From assembly GCA_947499005.1 (NCBI GenBank), contig CANMML010000030.1, forward strand, positions 1 through 42,161: a stretch of 42,161 nt of DNA. The letters are read 5' to 3'. Position 1 is the stretch's first letter. The number at the start of each line of letters is the position of its first letter. The notes beneath the pieces were generated by a model, which was not told the origin of the DNA, did not search any database, and saw only the letters and a program-made list of their open reading frames with translations. The position numbers and the translations under genes are program-made. Positions 9,038 to 17,817 of the stretch are shown in pieces. The stretch comes from an uncultured Aquimarina sp. (lineage in GTDB: Bacteria > Bacteroidota > Bacteroidia > Flavobacteriales > Flavobacteriaceae).

Positions 9038-9761
9038 TCAACTAACATATAAATCATTCGGAGACAGAGCTATTTTAATTGAATGGCCTGCCGAAATAAA
9101 CAATAAAACCGTAAAAGAGATTCTTCAATTCAAAGAAAAGGTCATTCAGTATAAAAAAGACTTTGTTGAGGATTGCATTATCGGTTACCATTCGTTAACA
9201 ATCCTATACATAGATGATGTTATTGATTTTAAAACCGAAGTGGGAAGTTTAAAATCAATTCATTTAGAAGCAAGTGCTACTCTTGAATTAGAAACCACTT
9301 TATGGAAAATACCTGTTTGTTACGATGTTACATTTGGTATTGATTTAGAAGAAATTTCGAAAACCCTAAAAATTTCAAAAGAAGAAATCATTCAATTACA
9401 TTCTGAAACGATCTACACTATTTTCTTTATTGGTTTTTTACCTGGCTTTTTATATCTGGGGGGACTAGACAATCGATTAATCATACAAAGAAAGCCTAGC
9501 CCAAGATTATCAGTCCCTAAGGGTTCTGTAGCTATTGGAGGCTCCCAAACAGGGGTTTACCCTATGGATAGTGCTGGCGGTTGGAATATTATAGGGAAAA
9601 CGCCTATTTCTTTTTTTGACATTGAAAAAATAAATCCATGTTTTGCAAAACCTGGAGATCAAATTCAATTTGTACCCATCAGTCTAGATGAATTTAAGAA
9701 GGTCGAAATGCAAGTTAATATTAGATTATACAAAACTTTAAACTCCCCTTCTAATGATTAA
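9030..9761 (+). CDS. pxpB: 5-oxoprolinase subunit B (KipI-like)
   Basis: 243-residue KipI-family subunit of the 5-oxoprolinase complex. The signature block runs from about residue 133: FIGFLPGFLYLGGLD, then RKPSPRLSVPKGSVAIGG, QTGVYP and GGWNIIGKTP. The start is a TTG at 9030; no in-frame ATG is near, and the domain begins within ten residues (YKSFGDRAILIEWP), so the TTG is needed. It overlaps pxpA by 8 bases and pxpC by 8 bases. With PxpC it forms the catalytic partner of PxpA. In Bacillus the homologue also inhibits the kinase KinA, but no such kinase is suggested here. Confidence 0.93.
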   Translation: MLDQLTYKSFGDRAILIEWPAEINNKTVKEILQFKEKVIQYKKDFVEDCIIGYHSLTILYIDDVIDFKTEVGSLKSIHLEASATLELETTLWKIPVCYDVTFGIDLEEISKTLKISKEEIIQLHSETIYTIFFIGFLPGFLYLGGLDNRLIIQRKPSPRLSVPKGSVAIGGSQTGVYPMDSAGGWNIIGKTPISFFDIEKINPCFAKPGDQIQFVPISLDEFKKVEMQVNIRLYKTLNSPSND

Positions 9762-10608
9762 AGTTTTAGCATCAAATTTTGGAGCAACCATACAAGACTT
9801 GGGAAGAACAGGTTTTGGAAGTATTGGTGTTCCAACATCAGGAACTATGGATCGTTATTCTTCTCAACTAGCCAATCTATTGCTTAATAACGATAAAAAT
9901 GCAGCTGTATTAGAAATTACATTTGGAGGTTGTAAGCTGTTATTTGAAACGGAATGTACAATCTGTATTACTGGGGCAGATTTTTCTGCTAAAGTTGATG
10001 ATAAAAGTATTGCCTTAAATACGGTACAACACCTTAAAAAAAATGCAATACTATCATTTGGCAAGCGGATATATGGTACACGTACATATATTGCTGTAAA
10101 AAAAGGATTTCAAACAGAAATAATACTGGGTAGTAGAAGTTTGTATAAAGGTATTACTTCGGAAAATGTTATTCGTAGAGGAATGTATTTACCTGTTCAT
10201 TCAAATCAATTGGTAGTAAACAGAACATTTACTTCCGTCAAAGTAAATCCTCTGCATTTCAATTCGGAAATCATAGAATGTCATAAAGGGCCAGAATTTG
10301 AATTCCTATCAGAAACTCAAAAAAAGGCATTACTATCTACATATTTTACGATATCTTCTAACAACAATAGAATGGGATATCAACTGGAAGAATTGATTAA
10401 AAATGACTTAGCATCGATGTTAACATCTGCTGTTTTACAAGGGACAATACAATTAACTCCTTCAGGAAAACTAATCGTATTGATGAGAGATTGTCAAGTT
10501 ACAGGTGGATATCCAAGAGTATTACAATTAACAGAAAATGCGATTAATCGTTTAGCCCAAAAAACGACTGGAAGCAACATTCAATTTGTTATAAAAATTA
10601 AAAAATAA
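9754..10608 (+). CDS. pxpC: 5-oxoprolinase subunit C (KipA-like)
   Basis: 284-residue KipA/biotin-dependent-carboxylase-like subunit of 5-oxoprolinase. Conserved blocks are TIQDLGRTGFGSIGVPTSGTMD near residue 12, NNDKNAAVLEITFGG near residue 47, CHKGPEFEFL near residue 172, NRMGYQLE near residue 203, and the C-terminal RDCQVTGGYPRV. Length and order (A-B-C) are as in other bacteria. The ATG overlaps the last codons of pxpB by 8 bases. Confidence 0.93.
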   Translation: MIKVLASNFGATIQDLGRTGFGSIGVPTSGTMDRYSSQLANLLLNNDKNAAVLEITFGGCKLLFETECTICITGADFSAKVDDKSIALNTVQHLKKNAILSFGKRIYGTRTYIAVKKGFQTEIILGSRSLYKGITSENVIRRGMYLPVHSNQLVVNRTFTSVKVNPLHFNSEIIECHKGPEFEFLSETQKKALLSTYFTISSNNNRMGYQLEELIKNDLASMLTSAVLQGTIQLTPSGKLIVLMRDCQVTGGYPRVLQLTENAINRLAQKTTGSNIQFVIKIKK

Positions 10609-10643
10609 ACACAAAGCATTATACAATATCAAAACCATACATT

Positions 10644-11444
10644 GTGAATCCCTTTTTAAGACGCATATTGAACTTAATTGCTATTGTAATATTGACTCTG
10701 GTGACTCAAATTGGAGGTGTCGTTTATCTTTTTTCTATTCTAATTTCTAGATTATTACATTCTAAAACTAAGTTGCAAAAGATTGGAGTTTTTACAATAC
10801 TTTATTTGATTATCAGCTTTTTAATAGTACCATTTATAGCTCCGAAATTTGGAAGGGAAAAAGTTATAAACACAGCATATGTAAAACCTACAAACTTCAT
10901 GACAATAGTTCTTAATAGAAACTACGTCAAAAAAGAGCTTAATACGCTTCTAATTGAAACTAGTAAAAGGCTAAAAAATGATGGCATAACTATTCGTTAC
11001 TTAGATGCCAATTTTCCTTTCATAAACAAGTTTCCGCTTCTGCCCCATCTAAGTCACAACGATGGTAAAAAATTAGACTTGAGCTTGATTTATCAAAATG
11101 GCCAAGGAAAGATTATAGATAAGCAAAAATCAATTAGTGGCTATGGGGTCTTCGAAACACCCAAATCCACAGAAATTAACCAAATAGATACATGCTTAAG
11201 TAATGGGTATTTTCAATACGATTACCCCAAATACTTAACTTTTGGTAAAATCAATCAAGACATTGTTTTTTCAGAGCTTGGCACTCGAAAATTAATAGCA
11301 GCACTGCTAGAACAACATCAAATCGGTAAAATATTTATCGAACCACATTTAAAAAAACGATTGCAATTGAAAAATAGTAAAATTAAGTATCATGGATGTA
11401 AAGCTGTTAGGCATGATGACCACATCCATATACAGTTAAAATGA
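10644..11444 (+). CDS. Membrane-anchored LAS-type metallopeptidase candidate
   Basis: 266-residue protein with a GTG start. Two hydrophobic segments (about 8-36 and 47-67) lead to a soluble domain. That domain holds the pattern H138-x2-G141-x3-D145 (SHNDGKKLD), then FIEPHL (E233, H235) and finally H260-I-H262 (DDHIHIQL). In LAS-family zinc peptidases (M15, M74) the zinc ligands are the His and Asp of HxxGxxxD and the last His of HxH, so a zinc site is likely. Those enzymes cut cell-wall peptides; such a role here is inference. It follows pxpC by 35 bases on the same strand. The family name is not certain because the rest of the sequence is divergent. Confidence 0.6.
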   Translation: MNPFLRRILNLIAIVILTLVTQIGGVVYLFSILISRLLHSKTKLQKIGVFTILYLIISFLIVPFIAPKFGREKVINTAYVKPTNFMTIVLNRNYVKKELNTLLIETSKRLKNDGITIRYLDANFPFINKFPLLPHLSHNDGKKLDLSLIYQNGQGKIIDKQKSISGYGVFETPKSTEINQIDTCLSNGYFQYDYPKYLTFGKINQDIVFSELGTRKLIAALLEQHQIGKIFIEPHLKKRLQLKNSKIKYHGCKAVRHDDHIHIQLK

Positions 11445-11478
11445 TACTTATGAAATGGTATAAATACAATTTACACCG

Positions 11479-11486
11479 TACTTTTG
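11479..11486 (+). promoter_or_regulatory. -7 promoter element TACTTTTG upstream of the YbaB gene
   Basis: TACTTTTG matches TAnnTTTG and lies 23 bases before the ATG at 11510, giving a short leader. No TTG at the -33 position was found. Confidence 0.4.
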
Positions 11487-11509
11487 TTCAAACTTAAAAT
11501 TACAATGCC

Positions 11510-11833
11510 ATGTTTGGAGATATGATGAATATGATGAGTAAGTTGAAAGAATCTCAACAGAAAATTGAAGAAACCAAATCCAGATTAAAGACCGTTCTTA
11601 TTGATGAAGTTAGTAGTGATCAATTACTAAAGGTAACGGTTACTGCTTCTGGTACAATTAAGGCCTTAAACATAGATGATCAATTATTAGCTGACAAAGA
11701 ACAATTGGAAGATTATATTATTTTAACCTTCAATAAAGCTTTAGAAAAGGCGAACACCATCAAAGAACAAGAACTTGCAACAGCTGCCAAAGAAGGAATG
11801 CCTAATATTCCTGGTTTAGATAAGTTTATGTAG
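11510..11833 (+). CDS. YbaB/EbfC-family nucleoid-associated protein
   Basis: 107-residue DNA-binding protein of the YbaB/EbfC family. It has the typical Met-rich N-terminal helix ([21 protein letters not shown]), the [19 protein letters not shown] sheet and a C-terminal helix rich in Lys/Glu ending with [12 protein letters not shown]. These proteins form dimers that bind DNA across the nucleoid. In many bacteria the gene lies beside dnaX and recR; neither is here. A strong hairpin terminator follows. Confidence 0.93.
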   Translation: MFGDMMNMMSKLKESQQKIEETKSRLKTVLIDEVSSDQLLKVTVTASGTIKALNIDDQLLADKEQLEDYIILTFNKALEKANTIKEQELATAAKEGMPNIPGLDKFM

Positions 11834-11851
11834 TATCAATTTAAACCTAAT

Positions 11852-11890
11852 AAAAAGGGACCGATTTTTATAGAAATCTGTCCCTTTTTC
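11852..11890 (+). terminator. Intrinsic terminator after the YbaB gene
   Basis: AAAAAGGGA (11852-11860) and GATTT pair with AAATC and TCCCTTTTT, leaving one small internal mismatch (CC/TG). The stem is followed by a T-rich run. Confidence 0.8.
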
Positions 11891-11935
11891 ATTTTCAAAA
11901 TATTGCTTAAATTGAACTTATTCAAAGAGTGATAA

Positions 11936-12181
11936 ATGATTACAATGAAACACATGTCCAATAAATCAAATATATTTAAGGCTTTCCAAGCTATTTCATC
12001 AATAGTGGTCATTACTGGCGCCATTTTGATGATTAAGCACTACGAATATGCAAAATCAATTTTGAGTATCGGGTTTATACTTTTTTTCCTTTCTATTTTT
12101 TTTGAAATAAATATCCTTGAAAAAAGAGTAAAATCTTTAGAAAGGCTTTTAAATAAAGACTTAGATTCAAGAGAGAAATAA
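11936..12181 (+). CDS. Small two-span membrane protein
   Basis: 81 residues: a short polar start, two hydrophobic helices (about 16-34 and 40-57) and a charged C-terminal helix (EKRVKSLERLLNKDLDSREK) that could be a short coiled coil. In-frame ATGs at 11945 and 11954 are alternative starts; the one at 11954 (MSNKSN) would give the neatest protein. Proteins of this shape occur widely in Flavobacteriia, but I cannot name the family. It stands alone between a terminator and a convergent gene. Confidence 0.65.
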   Translation: MITMKHMSNKSNIFKAFQAISSIVVITGAILMIKHYEYAKSILSIGFILFFLSIFFEINILEKRVKSLERLLNKDLDSREK

Positions 12182-12201
12182 GAATTCTTTCTTTAAAATA
12201 A

Positions 12202-12241
12202 CTATCTAAAAAATTCTCATACTCGAAAAGCTTTTAGATAG
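12202..12241. terminator. Inverted repeat between convergent genes
   Basis: CTATCTAAAA (12202-12211) and TTTTAGATAG (12232-12241) are perfect 10-bp complements with a 20-base loop. The site lies in the 75-base gap between two converging genes and could end both transcripts. The stem is AT-rich, so it is weaker than the other terminators here. Confidence 0.45.
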
Positions 12242-12256
12242 CCATTTTAATACAAC

Positions 12257-14956
12257 TTATTTTTTCAAAAACTTTAATACAGTCTCCAAATCTGTTTCTG
12301 TTTTTACCAGTGCAAAATATACACCAGGCGTCAGTACCGAAATATCAACTGGAGAAGTTATTGATTCGAACACCAAATCTCCTTCCAAATTATAAATCTC
12401 TAGAGTTTTAAAGCCCACAGACACATTCATAATTTCATTTACAGGGTTTGGAAAGATGGTAACATTCTCTTGTTGCTTACTTGATAATATAGCCGTTGAC
12501 AAGGTTGCTTCTTCAACTGTAATAGAAATAGTACAAAAAGCAGAATTGTTATTAAAATCTGTTACTGTGGCAGTAATATCGAATGTTCCCAAATCTGCCA
12601 TAGTAAAAGTATCCTGAGAAAGTACGATGTTCGAAACTCCACAATTATCAGAAGTACTATTAACTACATCATTTGCTGTAATGCTAGCATTGCCACTATT
12701 TAGCATAACTATAAAATCATTAACACAATTAATAGTAGGGTCTACTACGTCTTCATAAATAGCTATTGCCGTATTAGTACACCCTCCTCCATCAGTAAAA
12801 CTATATGAAATAGTATGTTGACCTGCTCCTGCTGTTACGGCATCAAAAGTAAAACTAGTACCGTTACCATCATCTGTTACACCTGTACCACTATAAACTC
12901 CTCCTACAGGAAGTCCACCATTACCTCCAGAACAGATATCTACAGGCAAATTCAATGTTACACTAGGACCGAAGACTTCTACAGTGTCTGTAGACGAATT
13001 ACTACAGCCATTCGTATCTGTAAATGTGTATGTTATTGTATGCGTTCCTAACCCTGCATCTGATGGATTAAAAGTATATCCTATCCCTGTTCCTATATCT
13101 GTTACTCCTGGCCCACTATAAACACCACCTGTTGGCTGTCCTTGAAAAGTTGAAAGTAATATGCTATTACTAACACATTGATCTACGAAATCTACACTAA
13201 AAGTAACTGTAGGAAGTCCAAATATTTCAACAGTATCATTAACCGTGTTATCACCAACTGTATACGAAATTATCGACATACCTACACCTGCAGTAGAAGG
13301 ATTAAAAGAATACGTCATACCATTTCCATCATCAGTAACCCCAGATCCAGAATATACTCCACCAATTGGTGATCCACTCCCTAACCCCGTTTGAACTCCT
13401 GCATCTATACACAAATCAGCCAATGCCGTAAACATAGTACATCCTAATGTACCTATGTTAAATACCTCTACATCATCTGTAACAGAATTACTACTTTCAG
13501 TATACGTAATTGTATGTGTACCTACTCCAGCCACTGAAGGATCAAATGAATAGGTCATTCCATTTCCATTATCAGTTACACCAGGCCCAGAATATACTCC
13601 ACCTGTAGGAAATCCTCCTGTTACATTCGTTTGGACTCCTTCACTAATACACAAATCATCTAAAGCCGTTAATGCTATTGAAGGAGCAATACTTTCTCCA
13701 CAAACTTTAAGACCTGTTTCAAAACCATCTATGCATCCTGTACCTGTTGGGTTATTTGATACAAAAATCAAGCATTTATCTGCTCCAAGACCTGTAATTT
13801 CACTTCCCATCAAATCTCCACTAGAAGGTCCAAAAACAATAGTACCAGATGTTCCTGACCCCATATCACCTTCATATACGGTTAGTGTATTTCCAAAATT
13901 CATATCGAAAGTTCCTGCTTCTATAGTAGCTTTAGCAGCCATTCCGCTATCAGGACAAATTTCAAATACTACCAAATCAGTTTCAGTAGATGCCCCTCCA
14001 CAAAAGAAAAAACTATCCAAACCTCCTGTACACCCACAAGCTTCAGTAACTTCTACTTGCTGTGTAGTGGTTGCCCCACATACTCCTGGCTCGGTATAGG
14101 TTATTGTATGAGTTCCAATACCAGCAAACTGAGGATTAAATGCTTGTGTAAAAGAGTTTACCGTTACCACTCCTGTACCAGAGAATGTTCCTCCACTTGG
14201 CGATGCACCTGTTAAGTTTACTCGATCATCATCAACACATAAACTACCTATTGAATTAAAACTTACGGAAGGCTCAGTAACTACAGTAACATCATCTGAG
14301 TCTGAACCTCCATTGGTATAAGTGATTGTTATATTTCCAGCACCTGCTGTCGCTGGATTAAATGAATAAGTCATTCCATTTCCGTCATCGGTTACACCAG
14401 AACCAGAGTATACTCCTCCAGTTGGAGTTCCTCCACTTAAGCCTGTTTGTACACCTGCTGTTTCGCACAAATCATTAAGTGCAATAAAGGTTACTGTACT
14501 AGCTTCTAAACTTCTACTACAAACACTCATTTCTACATCAAAACCTCCTTCGCAGCTTATAATTCCAACTCCATTTGTAAAAACAAAAGTTAGACAAAGG
14601 TTAGCTGCTGAAGCAGTTATTTGTGTTCCTTCTAAAGTAGTTGAATTACTATTTTCGGGTCCATATACTATAGTCCCTGAAGTACCAGAACCTGAGGTTC
14701 CTTCATATACTGTAACATTCATTAAATTTTCTGGTAAAGCCACAACAGTAGATAAGGTACCTGCCGTAATCGTTGATTGTGCTATTTTTCCTGCGTCAGG
14801 ACAAAACTCGAAACCTATATCATTTATGACAACACCATTGGTCAAACAATAGGTATTTAAGGTCTCACCTGAAGCACACTGAGAGATTACAGGTGTAATC
14901 GAAGTCAAGAAAAAAAAGGCACTTACTAGTAATGTAATGGGGGAAATGGTTCTCAT
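12257..14956 (-). CDS. Large T9SS-secreted surface protein with CUB-like and Ig-like repeats
   Basis: 899 residues, probably exported by Sec and then by the type IX system to the cell surface. In order: signal peptide (about 1-25); a CUB-like domain (about 30-147, with VTVYEG and paired Cys); two Ig/PKD-like repeats (157-305); a second CUB-like domain (308-420, LTVYEG); four more Ig-like repeats (428-735); an HYR-like domain (737-815, INCVNDF); and a C-terminal T9SS type A sorting domain (about 828-899, FPNPVNE and GVYFALVKT). The repeats share PTGGVYSGxGVTDDGNGMTYSF. Such proteins are usually adhesins or matrix components; the ligand is unknown. It is a single-gene unit, and the fabI terminator lies just upstream. 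Confidence 0.85.
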   Translation of the reverse strand: MRTISPITLLVSAFFFLTSITPVISQCASGETLNTYCLTNGVVINDIGFEFCPDAGKIAQSTITAGTLSTVVALPENLMNVTVYEGTSGSGTSGTIVYGPENSNSTTLEGTQITASAANLCLTFVFTNGVGIISCEGGFDVEMSVCSRSLEASTVTFIALNDLCETAGVQTGLSGGTPTGGVYSGSGVTDDGNGMTYSFNPATAGAGNITITYTNGGSDSDDVTVVTEPSVSFNSIGSLCVDDDRVNLTGASPSGGTFSGTGVVTVNSFTQAFNPQFAGIGTHTITYTEPGVCGATTTQQVEVTEACGCTGGLDSFFFCGGASTETDLVVFEICPDSGMAAKATIEAGTFDMNFGNTLTVYEGDMGSGTSGTIVFGPSSGDLMGSEITGLGADKCLIFVSNNPTGTGCIDGFETGLKVCGESIAPSIALTALDDLCISEGVQTNVTGGFPTGGVYSGPGVTDNGNGMTYSFDPSVAGVGTHTITYTESSNSVTDDVEVFNIGTLGCTMFTALADLCIDAGVQTGLGSGSPIGGVYSGSGVTDDGNGMTYSFNPSTAGVGMSIISYTVGDNTVNDTVEIFGLPTVTFSVDFVDQCVSNSILLSTFQGQPTGGVYSGPGVTDIGTGIGYTFNPSDAGLGTHTITYTFTDTNGCSNSSTDTVEVFGPSVTLNLPVDICSGGNGGLPVGGVYSGTGVTDDGNGTSFTFDAVTAGAGQHTISYSFTDGGGCTNTAIAIYEDVVDPTINCVNDFIVMLNSGNASITANDVVNSTSDNCGVSNIVLSQDTFTMADLGTFDITATVTDFNNNSAFCTISITVEEATLSTAILSSKQQENVTIFPNPVNEIMNVSVGFKTLEIYNLEGDLVFESITSPVDISVLTPGVYFALVKTETDLETVLKFLKK
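12752..14488 (-). repeat. Six Ig-like protein repeats (about 70-80 residues each)
   Basis: Six copies of a unit centred on GGVYSGxGVTDxGxGxxYSF, followed by NPxxAGxGxHTITYT, lie at protein residues 157-226, 230-305, 428-498, 509-579, 583-662 and 665-735. A CUB-like domain interrupts them between copies two and three. The second copy is the most divergent (GGTFSGTGVVTVNSFTQAF). At DNA level they are imperfect, so they are not recent duplications. Confidence 0.75.
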
Positions 14957-15033
14957 CGTAAATAGTTTAAATTGGTGCTACAATTTACATTATTTAGCAT
15001 AAATACTAACTTTTGAGCTTAATCAATAAAAAA

Positions 15034-15060
15034 GGGTTCAACTTAAATAAAGTTGAACCC
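15034..15060 (-). terminator. Strong intrinsic terminator after fabI
   Basis: GGGTTCAACTT (15034-15044) and AAGTTGAACCC (15050-15060) form a perfect 11-bp stem with a 5-base loop. On the minus strand it is followed by a run of six T, so it ends the fabI transcript. Confidence 0.9.
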
Positions 15061-15084
15061 TCTTATATATTTTGTGTTATAATT

Positions 15085-15900
15085 TTACTTCTCTACAAAG
15101 TATTCCATAACCTCCTGAGAAACTCCTGTATTAGAGAATCCTCCGTCATTATATAAATTTTGTAATGTTACACGCTTTGTAAGATCCGAGAATAAAGTAA
15201 CCGTGTAATTTGCACAATCCATTGCTGTTGCATTTCCTAATGGAGACATTTTATCTGCATAAGCAATAAAACCATCAAATCCTTTAACACCCTGCCCTGC
15301 AGTTGTTGGAGTTGGTGACTGAGAAATGGTGTTTACACGTACATTTTTATCTTTTCCGAAGAAATAACCAAAACTACGAGCGATAGACTCTAAATAAGCC
15401 TTATTATCAGCCATATCATTATAATCTGGAAATACACGTTGCGCAGCCATATATGTTAAAGCAACAACACTTCCCCATTCATTCATAGCATCTTTCTTGT
15501 ATAATGTTTGCATTACTTTATGGAAAGATAATGCAGATACATCCCATCCTTTTTCACTGTAAGAATAGTTAAGATCAGTATAGTGACGTTTCTTACGAAC
15601 ATTTACTGACATTCCAATAGAATGCAATACAAAATCTAACTTACCTCCTAATATCTCTTGTGCTTGATCTATTAATTTTTCTAAATCTTCTAAAGAAGTG
15701 GCATCTGCTGGTATTACTTGTGCATTTGTCTTCTCAGCTAATTCGTTAATTTTCCCCATACGCATCGCTACTGGTGCATTGGTTAATACAAACGATCCTC
15801 CTTCTTCAAAAACACGCTCTGCTGTTTTCCAAGCAATTGAATTCTCATCTAAAGCTCCAAAGATGATTCCTCTTTTTCCTTTTAATAAATTATATGCCAT
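15085..15900 (-). CDS. fabI: Enoyl-ACP reductase (NADH)
   Basis: Reduces trans-2-enoyl-ACP to acyl-ACP, the last step of each fatty acid elongation cycle. It is an SDR-fold protein of 271 residues with the FabI nucleotide-binding variant GALDENSIAWKTAE (about 15-28) and the catalytic pair Y160-x6-K167 (YNDMADNK). SQSPTPTTAG is the substrate-loop region, and the length is normal. Its own -7 element (15933-15940) and its own terminator suggest a single-gene transcript. Confidence 0.95.
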   Translation of the reverse strand: MAYNLLKGKRGIIFGALDENSIAWKTAERVFEEGGSFVLTNAPVAMRMGKINELAEKTNAQVIPADATSLEDLEKLIDQAQEILGGKLDFVLHSIGMSVNVRKKRHYTDLNYSYSEKGWDVSALSFHKVMQTLYKKDAMNEWGSVVALTYMAAQRVFPDYNDMADNKAYLESIARSFGYFFGKDKNVRVNTISQSPTPTTAGQGVKGFDGFIAYADKMSPLGNATAMDCANYTVTLFSDLTKRVTLQNLYNDGGFSNTGVSQEVMEYFVEK

Positions 15901-15932
15901 GTTAAGTTTAGTTTCTATTATTTTAAACGTGC

Positions 15933-15940
15933 CAAATATA
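15933..15940 (-). promoter_or_regulatory. -7 promoter element TATATTTG for fabI
   Basis: On the minus strand TATATTTG fits TAnnTTTG and lies 32 bases before the fabI ATG. No TTG stands at the -33 position; that space is occupied by the 7-bp tandem repeat described next. Confidence 0.5.
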
Positions 15941-15944
15941 GTAT

Positions 15945-15976
15945 TTAGTTATTAGTTGTTAGTTGTTAGTCATTAG
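15945..15976 (+). repeat. 7-bp tandem repeat (TTAGTTG), 4.6 copies
   Basis: The copies are TTAGTTA, TTAGTTG, TTAGTTG, TTAGTCA and then TTAG. An inverted copy of the fourth unit, TGACTAA, lies at 16001-16007. The repeat sits between fabI and recN, directly upstream of the fabI -7 element. A related AGTTGTCAG element lies on the other side of recN. Confidence 0.7.
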
Positions 15977-16042
15977 CTTTTTGATATAATTTACTATGCA
16001 TGACTAATACTTTTAATGACAAAATATAATATTCTGGACTTT

Positions 16043-17707
16043 TCAATTAAAACTCTGCTCTAGAAGTAATGTTGCATGATTCTTAGCAGCATCGGTCAGT
16101 TGTTTTCCTCCAATCATTTCTGCAATTTCTAGAATACGCTCTTCTCGAGTTAATTGTTTTAACTGAGTGATGGTTGTATTTTTGTGATCTTCTTTAAAAA
16201 CTTTAAATTGAAAAGCTCCTTTGGCTGCAATTTGAGGTAAATGAGTAATACTAAACACTTGTTGTTTCTGCCCCATTTCTTGTAAAAGGTTTGCCATTTG
16301 CTGTGCTACTTCTCCTGAGACCCCTGTATCAATTTCATCAAAAATAATGGTAGGCAGTTTTATATACTCGGCTAATAATAATTTAACGGCAAGCATAATT
16401 CTCGAAAGTTCCCCTCCAGAAGCTACTTTCTTCAAACTCCCATGATTCCCTCCTTTATTGGCCGAAAATAATAATTCGAAATCACAACCTGCATAGGCAT
16501 TAAAGTCATTTATTCTAGTTAATTCGGGTTGAAAAGTGGCATTATTCATCCCTAATTGACCTATAATTCGTTCTAAACCTTTGGTCACTTTCTTTACTAC
16601 TTTTTCTCTTTTCTTAAAAATAGTATCACAAAGTATATTTAGTTTATTTTCTACCTCAATAACCGCTTGCTTGGCTTCTTCAATAGCGCCTTCCATATTT
16701 TCAGTAGCAGCTACTTTTTCTTGCAGTTGAGAAAATACTTCTAGTAGTTCTGAATTAGTGCTTACCCCATGTTTTTTCTGTAGGGTGTACAAAAGCTGTA
16801 AACGATCATTAGTTTGTGTTAGTTTTTCTGGATCACTTTCTACCATTTCGGCTTGTTGCTCCATTGCAATACGCAGATCATCCAATTCGATACAAACACT
16901 TTCTAATCTGTCAAAAATATTTTGATAGTCTTCACTAATCGAAGCTATTTTTTGAAGCTGAAGTTTTGCTTCATTTAATTGATCATAAGCACCAAAATTC
17001 TCTGTTACGATTCCTGCAATAGATGACCCTAAACGTTCTTGTATTTCTTCTGTATTATTCAGCTTTTCTAATAACTCCTCTAATACTTCTTGTTCTTCGG
17101 GTTGAACTTGTGCTTCTTCTAATTCTGTAAATAAATGCTTATTATATTGATACGCTTCTTGAAATTGCTTTTGATTTTGCAATAACTCATCTAATTTAGT
17201 CTGAGCTTCTTTCAATTGTTTTGAGCCTCTTATGTAAGAGGATAATTCGCGCTGCGTTCCTGCTAAACTATCTAAAATATAAAATTGAAATTTCTTTTCG
17301 GCTAATTCTAAGGTTTGGTGCTGACTATGAATATCGATAAGGTGCTTTCCCAATTCTTGTAAACTAGAAAGCCTTACAGGGGTATCATTTACAAAAGCTC
17401 TTGATTTACCACTAGCTAGTAATTCTCTTCGAATTACAGTTTCTCCTTCATAATCCAAATCTTCTTCTTCGAAGATTTCTTTAAGCTCATAAGCGGTAAT
17501 ATCAAATGAACCTTCGATCACGCATTTCTTATCGGCATTCTTCATTATAGAAGCATCGGCACGATTTCCTAAAATCATTCCTAATGCTCCTAGAAGCAAC
17601 GACTTTCCTGCTCCCGTTTCTCCAGTAATCGTACTGAGACCAGAAGCAAAATTTACTTCTAAATTTTCAATAAGTGCAAAATTCTGAATCGTAAGTTTCT
17701 GAAGCAA
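16043..17707 (-). CDS. recN: DNA repair ATPase RecN
   Basis: SMC-like ATPase acting in double-strand break repair. The N-terminal half has the Walker A motif GETGAGKS at residues 29-36. The middle (about 140-390) is a Gln/Glu-rich coiled coil. The C-terminal half has the ABC signature ASGGELSRIMLA and Walker B IIFDEIDTGVSG, and ends with the D-loop/His region (FSITHLPQIAAKG). At 554 residues the length is normal. The start is a TTG at 17707 (MLQKLTIQNF), since RecN begins right at this strand. Intergenic gaps of 142 and 110 bases on either side carry related short repeats. Confidence 0.95.
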   Translation of the reverse strand: MLQKLTIQNFALIENLEVNFASGLSTITGETGAGKSLLLGALGMILGNRADASIMKNADKKCVIEGSFDITAYELKEIFEEEDLDYEGETVIRRELLASGKSRAFVNDTPVRLSSLQELGKHLIDIHSQHQTLELAEKKFQFYILDSLAGTQRELSSYIRGSKQLKEAQTKLDELLQNQKQFQEAYQYNKHLFTELEEAQVQPEEQEVLEELLEKLNNTEEIQERLGSSIAGIVTENFGAYDQLNEAKLQLQKIASISEDYQNIFDRLESVCIELDDLRIAMEQQAEMVESDPEKLTQTNDRLQLLYTLQKKHGVSTNSELLEVFSQLQEKVAATENMEGAIEEAKQAVIEVENKLNILCDTIFKKREKVVKKVTKGLERIIGQLGMNNATFQPELTRINDFNAYAGCDFELLFSANKGGNHGSLKKVASGGELSRIMLAVKLLLAEYIKLPTIIFDEIDTGVSGEVAQQMANLLQEMGQKQQVFSITHLPQIAAKGAFQFKVFKEDHKNTTITQLKQLTREERILEIAEMIGGKQLTDAAKNHATLLLEQSFN

Positions 17708-17736
17708 TTTTTTGTAAGTTTTGAGTTATGCGGTAT

Positions 17737-17801
17737 GAGTTGTCAGTAATAATACTCAACAAAAATAATATATCTTTTTATGAACTGACAACAGACAACT
17801 C
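17737..17801. repeat. Imperfect inverted repeat between recN and porD
   Basis: GTTGTCAGT (17739-17747) complements ACTGACAAC (17784-17792), and GAGTTGTC (17737-17744) complements GACAACTC (17794-17801). A further related copy, ACTGATAACT, follows at about 17804. The arrangement resembles a degenerate palindromic intergenic element rather than a terminator. Confidence 0.5.
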
Positions 17802-17817
17802 TCTACTGATAACTATT

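Noticed and set aside
12815..14099. Plus-strand frames opposite the T9SS surface protein
   Set aside because: They are antisense shadows rich in Thr, Ser, Cys and Arg caused by the repeat composition of the real gene.
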